Assembly: GCA_947069175.1 (NCBI GenBank)
Contig: CAMTDV010000017.1
Location: forward strand, 33,551,126 to 33,615,125
Source: Scalesia atractyloides
Taxonomy: Eukaryota; Streptophyta; Magnoliopsida; Asterales; Asteraceae
Direction of reading: 5' to 3'
Length of the DNA: 64,000 bases
Below, in pieces: positions 56,231 through 64,000 of the stretch. Position numbers and translations under genes: made by a program. Position 1 is the first letter of the stretch. Every line of letters starts with the position of its first letter. The notes beneath the pieces are model-generated. The model saw only the letters and a program-made list of their open reading frames with translations, was not told the origin of the DNA and ran no database searches.

Positions 56231-58795
56231 TGTAACGCCTCGCTTTTTCATACTTTCTATTTATAGCAAGCTCGTGTTGTCATTCTATTTTTGGAAACCA
56301 TTGTATTCGTATTCTTCATTTCGTTGTAATCTTTGTAATCGAGACTTGAATCATAATGAAAATATACATTTTTGCCCCTATACTTGTTATACATGCTCGT
56401 ACATACATACACATGATGTTCATACTCGAAAACATGACATGCTTGTTAATACGTGACTTTTATAATTCGTACATACATTATACGCGATGCTTATACTCGA
56501 TCTTGATCATTTCATACTTGCATACACAATGTGACATGATATTTATACTTCTAACACCTTAATTATTCATAAAATGCCTTAGAAATGCAACTAAACCCCT
56601 CACATTTGAACAAAATAACAAAAACCAAACTTTCTCCCCGGAACCGGTCCTTACGGACCGTAAAGGAAAGCCCTTACGGTCCGTAAGCACCTCTGGGCGG
56701 GCAGAATGGTTTTGGCTCGCGAATATGCACGGATCCCGCCATCTAACTCACCTCCAATCACCTAATCCCCATTTAATACCCCCTAACCACCTCCCAACTC
56801 TTCCATTATAAATACCAAGCTTCCCCAAGCATTTCAAACTTTCTAAACTCCGTCTAATCTCACTCAATAAATCTCAAATTATCTCAAGTTCTTGCAACAT
56901 CAGCATTTTCGGGCAGATTCATACCTTCACACAAAAGTGAGCATAACTTGCTTAAATCTTGTTCAAATCACTTGATTCTTTCTTCTACTTACTTGGATGA
57001 ACTTAAGGTTTGAATCCAAGGGTTCTCCATGTAGAATCCATACTTGGAAATGCACCTAAGTGTCCATAAACTTTCTGTTGTGTTTTAAACTTTACCAAAA
57101 CTTGTTTAATCTTATCAAACTTGAGTCTAACTCAACACTACTTGTGGTTGGTTAGGCTTAAAAACAAGGTTGAGACATTCAAACTAAAGGATTTATCCTC
57201 ACAAACTTTCTGTTTTCATAGAGCTTTAAGCTCACAAGTGATGCAAGTTCTTGAACTTGTTCACGTGTGTCCACCTTGGTTAGCTTGGGCTATCCTAACT
57301 TTGAGACCATACATCACTTGATGATTTTTATCATTATCCCAAGTAGTTTGCTAGATTGAAAGTGTCACAACCCCGTTTAGCCATTGACGTGTGTCAAAGT
57401 GTGCTCACCGGGTTATATTTCACTTGGCTATTTGGTATGGTGGTATCACACTTTACATTCTTGTCATTTACATTCTTGTTCATATAATTGTTCTAAGACC
57501 CTCCTTGTTACCTATGGCAACTTGTGTAGTGGTGAACACCATACGAGGTTCAAAGTGGATGGTTAATCCTCCCACCTCCTACTTGACTTACATGACACTA
57601 AGAGGTCCCAAAGTGGATGGTTCATCCTCCCACCTCCTACATGACTATATAACTAAATATGTATCTATGGATTATAATATAATCTCAAAAACCGAACCCT
57701 TGATAATGACTAAATAATCATCTATCAAGTTATTAAGTTTTGTCACTAAAGTGTGTAGTTCCTTGTCACGATTCTAATAGGTCTCGAACCTATGAAACCA
57801 TATCAAGCCCATTCGGGTTACATAGTGTCAAGAACAAGTGCTATATCTTAGTGATTATTTTCATACCATAATACTTTAGTCTTATTTTCGTAATCTAGCT
57901 CGAATAATCCGAATCTTCCGTTACACTCATAACTAATACCTATGTTCTTCTTGTAGAAGGACAAGGTGCCAAACTCTAAAGATCACAACAAAACTCTCGG
58001 GATTACTTTAGTGGAACACTTTAGCAAAACCGTTAGTACACTCGACCCATTTACCTTTTATCACTTTTAGGTTGTAACATGTTTCCGTATCAAAATACAC
58101 TATGACAAACTTATGCTTTTACATGCTCAATCCTTGTATCAAAATACATTATCACAAACTTATGCTTTTACATGCTCAATCCTTATACATGAATACTTGT
58201 TATGTTTAGATACATGCTAGATTATACATGCTTGATCATTAACTTAGCTAGCCTAAACTTATCATATATAGCGCTATAGGAGTAGCAAGCCGCCCGTCGG
58301 GGTTATGTTAAGATTATTATACTCATTTTAGTCTTGTCGCTTTTGCGACGAGGGAAGCTCGATCTCGTTAAACTTTTTGTGGAAACTCGGGGTTTGATCT
58401 AGTATTGCATGATTAGTATATTCTTTGCTTACAATTACCATGTGGATTCAAGTTATACATTTTATACTTATGCTATGTATCACCAAACTTGTATACTCGC
58501 CCTCGCTTTTGCATTGAACTCGTATTTTTAACATGTTACAGGTTGATGAAGATGTTGCCATGAAATTGAAATAGTGATGACGACTAGATACACATTTAGA
58601 TGTTTAGGTTTACAAATATTGTATCAAATTTTGCCCTTTGCTATTGTTGTATTTGTAATTCCTTGTATTGTATGACAATTTTTGTTATGAAATGAAATCC
58701 GGTTTAATTAAATATTGTCGCAATTAGTATTTATGAGCAATGAGCAATCTCTTTCGTCCCGCCTCGATGTTTCCGCCATCAGTTGGGGTGTGACA
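56231..58795 (+). repeat. 3' LTR of element B (2565 bp)
   Basis: It follows the polypurine run AAAGGAGGGGAGAC. TATAAATA is at 56807-56814. Upstream is one palindrome pair, TTACGGACCGTAA (56651-56663) and TTACGGTCCGTAA (56674-56686), 23 bp apart, as in element D. The 49-bp tandem duplication of the 5' LTR is also present near 58090-58187. Confidence 0.95.
56651..56686. promoter_or_regulatory. palindrome pair upstream of the element-B TATA box
   Basis: Two perfect 13-bp units, reverse complements of each other, with centres 23 bp apart and 121-156 bp upstream of TATAAATA. Motif and spacing equal those in element D. The 5' LTR of B has lost the first unit and most of the spacer. Confidence 0.85.
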
Positions 58796-58800
58796 AAATG

Positions 58801-60167
58801 GGTACCGGGCTAAACGTAATGGACACACATAGTTAGTGGAGGGTTCGAATGAGAAAAAAAAATCTTTGCAAGAAGAAAAAAATATTCAACCAATAAGAAT
58901 GCTTCATTTAATATTTGTTTTTAATATTATTGTAAGAGTATATTGGTAAACTTACATAAATCATTAATTTGTAGTTTTCCTCTTTAATAGCTATCTACAT
59001 TAAATTTTTAACTTGTTTTCAAATATATATTTAAAAAAACAAATTAACTTAGAATGTAGGATAAATTACGAGGTGTGTAGGATAAATTATGATATGTGTA
59101 GGCAAAAACATTAGTGTGGATGATGATAGTATATATAAGTAATTAATTAGTCAAAGATAATAATAAATGAGATAAGAGAAAAACTATTTATTGTTTTACA
59201 ATTGCACCCTTTATTATTTTTCTTCTCAATTAAATTTTGTTCTAAAATGATCCTCCCCTGACCGGTAATCCTCCTCGCCCACCCCAGGGCCGCCCGTGAC
59301 TAAGTACAAAGATGACTAAGTGCAAAGATCAAAAAACGCAATTGCATTCTTCATGATAAAGGTTGATTGAATGCTCTGAAACCTATAAATCATAGATATG
59401 GGCGTGGAAAAGGTGTTGTAGGCATGTTATAGACGTTGCACAACGTTCAATGGTTCAAAAGAAACAAAATGAAAAGAATTAGGCAATCCACGGTTGGTCG
59501 TAATATGACCAGTGAGCTTTTCATTATCCTTTATGTTGCGTATAAATACAAGCCATCCCCAGCCTTATACACGTACCCACTTTGCTCATAACATTTTAGT
59601 ATACACATCGAATTATCATATCTCCAGTTCCCTTGATATTCATATATCTAATTAAGGAGAAAGTGAAGATCAAATACCAAGAGAAAAAAGTTAGAAGTTT
59701 GTAAAGGGAAACAAAGATAGTCAGTGAGAAAGGATAGAGGTGATCACTACCTCTTGAGATTAGTGAAGCGTAGAAGGTGATCACTACCCTGATATTGGTA
59801 AAACAAAGAACGTGGTCACTACCTTGGATTAGTGAAACATTGTAAAGTGACTACTACCTTGATTAGTGAATGCTTTGTACCGATGATTTCTCAAGTTAAA
59901 GATAAATGCATAGTGTATCAACTCATGATTGGAGAATCTGGGAGAGGGCGTAAAGAGGGTTAGTTAACATCCACTTGAACCTTTATAAATCATTATAACC
60001 TTTAAACGATTTACATTTACTACACACTATAATTGTTGGGTTTCAAACAATGTTAATCCATCCATTGTTAGCGTTTAATTAACAAAAAATTAAGAAAACC
60101 TATTTATCCCCCTATCTTTGTACATGTGTAATTATGGAGTATGAACTATAAGGAGTTTGTAACTTAA
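58801..60167. other. non-genic stretch with a four-copy tandem repeat
   Basis: No gene is seen. Four degenerate copies of a roughly 36-bp unit (tgatcactacc...gattagtgaa) start at 59739, 59776, 59812 and 59847. A TATA-like gtataaatacaagcc at about 59540 followed by a CT-rich leader and this repeat could be part of a copia LTR, but no partner copy or coding region is present. Confidence 0.5.
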
Positions 60168-62006
60168 TGTCACACCCACAAAACCGGGGTGATGTGAAAC
60201 GACTGGTGTCAATACAGTGCAATAGAAAGATAAACTAAGACCTTTAAAGTTTGAACGTCTTTGAAACTAAGTCTCTTCAAGGATTCCCAATCCTAATGTT
60301 CCACCTATTTCAATTGTGTCATTGCCGAAGATAAAACCTGAGAAAAACATGTTTAAAAACGTCAACTATGTAGTTGGTGAGTTCACATGTTTATGTGTTT
60401 CAAAGTACGTCTTTTACGAACAACAAGAGTTTCAAAATACCAAAAAGTTCCAGAAAGCCAAAAGTATCAAAAATAACAACTGTTTCAGAATGTCACATGG
60501 TTCAAAGTATCATTTGTTTTCAAAATATTATATATTTTCAAATTCCAAAAGTCTCAAAATGTCACATATTTCAGAATACCAATTTACCCGCGAACCCTAA
60601 TAGTCTCAAATACATGTATTGTCATGAAGGCCAATACTATATTTTATTTCTCGTGTCTCAAGTATTGCCATGAAGGTCAACACCATTTCAGGCGTGTAAT
60701 TAGTATGAGCTATGGATCAAGACTTGACTTCATGTCTAAATGGTATTGAATAAAAGATCAATATCGCTTCCCCACAAATGTTCTATCGCTAAAAATTTAA
60801 ATGACCAAGGAAAATATCACCCTCTTGACCTCCGGTCACGGTTAGTGCGACTAACCATGGGTGGGGTGTTAACCCGAATAGGTCTATTCATATTTCCCAC
60901 TTCTCCCAGAGTTAATGATCATAAATAAGCAAGGGAACTTAATTGCGATAATTCATGTCTACTCATGTAACCCTAGACCCAAGTTGACATCATCCCATAA
61001 AATTGTGTCTCGTATGTACATTCCGATTCGCAATTCATTTCCAAATAAATGTTTGTAACATGCCCCCTTGTTTAAAAGCAAATACCTTTAAAAGAGGGGC
61101 CATGAAACCCGCATGTTTGGCAAAGCAAATACTCCAATAGCAATTAAAGACAAGCAAGGTCGTTGATTTCGTGAGATGACGTATATGTGTCCTAAATCAC
61201 AACAACACACTTTAAGGTGCATTCAAAGCCTATCATATACATTTCCTACATGCAATCGATTCACCCAATACAACTCGTTCTGTTAATAAATCACAAAACA
61301 TTTGACTCGAGTGATGGCACGATGAATCGTTGGTGATGTGTTTCTCAACTTCCCAACTAAAATAAATAAAAACCATAAATAAATATAAATATAGATATGG
61401 CTATATTAATATAACACACAATTCACGTTCAATCCATTCATCTATATATTCATGTTTCACTTCCAACCCCGAGTTCAAATAATATTAGTATTATCTAACC
61501 CGTGGTGTGCCTCGTCTCGTCGAATATATAACTTATATATTTATTTTAGTCACACTGTTTCCTAACTACGACACATTTTGTAGTAAAAATAAGCTATATT
61601 ACTTTCATATAAATAATAACAAATGAACACCATATTTGTCTTACGTGGGTCAGTTTTTGATCAACGACCAAATATACACACATACGTACATACACATAAT
61701 CACATATTTTCTGGATTGTACTTAAGTCTCCTTATACCTCCCAAAATCGCTCAAAACATAACAAAAATGTAGGAAGTTGTAAGAAAATAGTTTGTTACAT
61801 TTTGCTAGAATTCTATGAATATCAACATGCTTCTTTCCTTCTCCACTTGAAGAAATTGGGTGAGGATGCTTTTGGTTAGATTGAGAGAGAGGGGGGTGGA
61901 TTACGACTTGAAGGATTTTCACGTGGGATCGGTCGATTATGAGGCGAGATCGATTTTCCGTTGGAAGAAGCAGGGGTGGCGATGAGCGGTGGTGCCAATG
62001 GTTTTA
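60168..62006 (-). repeat. Ty3-type LTR fragment in minus orientation
   Basis: It begins TGTCACACCC, the reverse complement of the GTGTGACA end seen in LTRs B, C and D. Blocks such as aaacctgagaaaaacatg and gtcaacta...gttggtgagttcaca are similar in kind to chromovirus LTRs read backwards. The other border is not clear (a gttaca at 61794 is possible). No primer site or coding region is next to it. Confidence 0.5.
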
Positions 62007-62368
62007 GGGCATGTTTGGCTAAGCTTTTTGAACCAACTTATTGACTTATTGGCTTTTTCAAAAAGAAAATAAGTCAAAATATTGTTTGGGTAATTGAAAA
62101 GGACTTTTCAAAACAACTTTTCAAAATAAGGAAAAAGTCAGTTCTGAAAAGCTAGAATTTTGTGGCTTTTTGGAGCTTTTTAGTATTTTACATGGAAAAG
62201 CTAAGCCAAACACTTTTTAAAAAGTAACTTATTAACTTATTGGCTTTTCCTACCCCATAAGCTAATCCAAACACTTTTTTAAAAACTGTTTTTCAAAAAG
62301 TCATAAGTCAATAAGTCCTTTTCACTAAAAGTCCTTTTTGAGTTAAATAAGATTAGCCAAACAAGCCC
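62007..62368. mobile_element. Tourist-type (PIF/Harbinger) MITE
   Basis: The 362-bp element has inverted ends GGGCATGTTTGGCTAA and TTAGCCAAACAAGCCC, flanked by the trinucleotide tta on both sides (62004-62006 and 62369-62371). Internal inverted stretches of AAGTCA/TGACTT and AAAAGT make it hairpin-prone. No coding frame. Confidence 0.85.
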
Positions 62369-62371
62369 TTA

Positions 62372-62733
62372 GGTTTTATTTTTCACTGAAAAAACAAGGT
62401 GTTTGTGGTGGAGGCCAGATTACAATGTTTTCGGAATTACCGTAATGGATAAGAAGCTGGGGTTGTGGTGGACCTCTGGTGGTCACGAATGAGTTTACGA
62501 GAGTTACGTAACATGGGGGGGGGATGATTCGATGAAGTTTAATAGATGGTGGGTCTGTGGTTGTAAAAGAAGGTTTTCCAAGGCTGAGAACTCCCTGAGT
62601 ACTCGCTACAAGGTAGGTTGTCAATGTGTTAGTACCTCTTGTCCAGGCCAATTACTCCCTGAGTACTATCCGTCTAGGCCGAGTACTCTCAAATCCGACT
62701 AGGGACCGCCTAGCATCTTTTGCGACCATGATA
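62372..62733. other. short non-genic stretch
   Basis: It has a G run at 62515-62523 and a patch at 62590-62715 with repeated ctgagtact and aggccgagtact strings that looks like a degraded repeat. No supported gene. Confidence 0.5.
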
Positions 62734-64000
62734 TTTGTAACACCCCAAATCGCGTAAAACAACACGCGGCGGAAACACTTGGGGAGTCAAGTTAACAGAT
62801 TGTCTCAACAACACATGGTATTTGAAGTTTCATGTTATTTAAATATTGAACATATATTACATTGTCATAATTTTCTTAGAAATTTTTAAACAACAAAACA
62901 ACAAGCATGCATAATTATTGTCTTTCTTGTTATTAAGGCACTAGGTCCAAGTCCGATCCTACATGAGCACGCATCAGTATCATCTAGCATCGTTCCTGAA
63001 ACATATGTGAAAACGAGTCAGCAAAAATATGCCGGCGAGTACATAGGTTTTGTGAACATGTCAAGTCCATGGCTTTGAATATATTGCAATATAAATAACC
63101 CGACTACTAGAGTCGTAAGTGAAACCTTTTTTTGAAAGCATTTGATATTGCAATAGTTATTCAACTAAAACAATTGTTAAAAGTTATAAAATCTAGTAGC
63201 CATGAGCCTTGACTCGAAAACATTTGTTTTGTAAATCCAACTTGTAAATCGTCTTGAAATAACTTGTATGGTTTACATCTTTAATCGAAAATCATTGTGT
63301 GACATTGTTTGAAATCATTTGTTCGCCGTTCATCGTTCCTCATAATAAACCATTTATTCATCATTCATCGTTCATTGTTCATCGTTCTTTGTTTCTTGTT
63401 ATAAACCAATCGTTCCTTGTTATAATTGTGAAAACTTTTGGTCGTTCTTTAGTGAGTACATTCAAACCTTTGTTGACTCGACTATACCCCAAGGGTATCT
63501 TTAATAGATCCTAAAAGATCTCTTTAACAAGACTAGCAAATCAACGAATCATTTGTTGGACATAAACAGTTTCTGTCGTTCCCCAAACTACCCACCAAAT
63601 CTAGTAAATAGCCTAGTAACGGGATTGTCAATCCTATGGTACCATAACTTACTACTGGGCGGCATAACAATGTTAATGAATGTCATTCGTATCTTGGATA
63701 ATGCACCAACAAGTTGTATCGCATTATTGAAACCATATTGTTTATAAAACCATAGTATTTGTACTTTGAAAACTTGAAAACAATTAGCACATATGAATCA
63801 CCCCAAAACATTTGTAAACATAAAAGAGGGGAGCGATGCACTCGCCTAGGATTTGCGAATAAGCTTGTACAAGTGTATGATCAACGTCCAAAGATCAAGG
63901 AATCAAGTGTATGTCCTAATGAATCGGATAACAAGTAAATATCGGAACTTGAAAACGGAGGTTTTGGATACAATGGCACCTTATAAACCAAATGAGTATT
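62734..64000 (-). repeat. second LTR-like sequence in minus orientation, running off the window
   Basis: It begins tgtaacaccccaaatcgcg, continues with acacgcggcggaaacac and a cctgaaacatatgtgaaaacg / gccggcgagtacatagg block, the order expected near the 3' end of a chromovirus LTR read on the other strand. No coding sequence is reached inside the window. Confidence 0.45.

Larger units (their letters stand above)
25407..58795 (+). mobile_element. Ty3 chromovirus B (Tekay-like), full span with nested insertions
   Basis: Both LTRs are present (25407-27967 and 56231-58795), flanked by the 5-bp duplication aaatg (25402-25406 and 58796-58800). The element has a Met-tRNA-type primer site at 27971 and a polypurine run just before 56231. 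Its own internal parts are 27968-29537, 51286-52755 and 53625-56230. Nested inside are the Tat-like element (29538-51285) and a hAT MITE (52756-53624). The long LTRs, the Met-tRNA primer site and the chromodomain-like pol end place it in the Tekay/Del group; that placement is an inference. Confidence 0.93.
24974..59298. mobile_element. candidate outer DNA transposon into which element B inserted
   Basis: The string actaagtacaa occurs at 24965-24975 and 59299-59309. Just inside, GGGCGATCCTGAG (left) faces CCCAGGGCCGCCCG (right), which are imperfect inverted repeats. Taking out element B leaves about 0.93 kb, a MITE-like size. The duplication length (8-9 bp or more) would suit hAT or Mutator types. 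The ends are degenerate, so this is tentative. Confidence 0.4.

Noticed and set aside
25407..58795. Centromeric CRM-type chromovirus
   Set aside because: LTRs over 2 kb, TGTAAC...GTGACA ends and the pol end with VKVRWEGK fit Tekay better; no CR motif was seen.

Overview
This window reads as intergenic and genic DNA of a large, repeat-rich flowering-plant genome. The coding style, intron sizes and dominance of Tekay-type chromoviruses with very long LTRs suggest a eudicot, and by general resemblance an Asteraceae-like one; the family is an inference. I see no rRNA, tRNA, organellar insert or bacterial feature.

Region 1 (1-9500) is the only host-gene region, and both genes are on the minus strand. 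A separase-like gene enters with its first three exons (3792 down to 2596). Its third intron carries a same-strand Ty1/copia element (1-2516) that runs off the left edge with its gag-pol frame open, although the integrase catalytic glutamate is replaced by lysine. Upstream is a complete five-exon gene for a Lu7TM/TMEM87-type membrane protein (9360 down to 5546, 530 residues). A 608-bp hAT-type MITE with an exact 8-bp target duplication sits in its third intron. A SINE candidate lies between the two genes.

Region 2 (9.7-24.9 kb) holds a non-autonomous element with long terminal inverted repeats (9.78-11.02 kb) and a fragment of a Ty3 chromovirus (11.2-12.39 kb). Inside that fragment's LTR is a five-level nest: Ty3 LTR, then a Mutator-type element (12392-23219, 9-bp target duplication), then an RTE LINE (12615-22069, 18-bp duplication), then a Ty3 LTR fragment, then a minus-strand Sirevirus-like copia remnant (14760-20701).

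Region 3 (25.4-58.8 kb) is a second nest. A Tekay-type Ty3 element (B, 25407-58795, TSD aaatg) is split in gag by a Tat-like element with an Asp-tRNA primer site (29538-51285, TSD cacag). That element is split by a second Tekay element (C, 34123-49752). C in turn carries a palindromic Mutator MITE (38000-38278, 9-bp TSD) in gag and a third Tekay element (D, 40376-46027, TSD gttta) at the reverse-transcriptase active-site codons. A hAT-type MITE (52756-53624) also interrupts B's reverse transcriptase. All pol genes here are broken.

Region 4 (58.8-64 kb) has no recognisable gene. It holds LTR-like sequence in minus orientation, a Tourist-type MITE and small tandem repeats.

The most unusual signal is shared by five LTR families. 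Each carries a cluster of short, CpG-containing palindromes just upstream of its TATAAATA box. The palindrome sequence is family-specific but the spacing is regular (about 18-25 bp within groups, with higher-order periods of 66 or about 80 bp; about 40 bp in a downstream array of element C). Two families with a related LTR backbone have different palindromes. This looks like a fast-evolving cis-regulatory or structural module.
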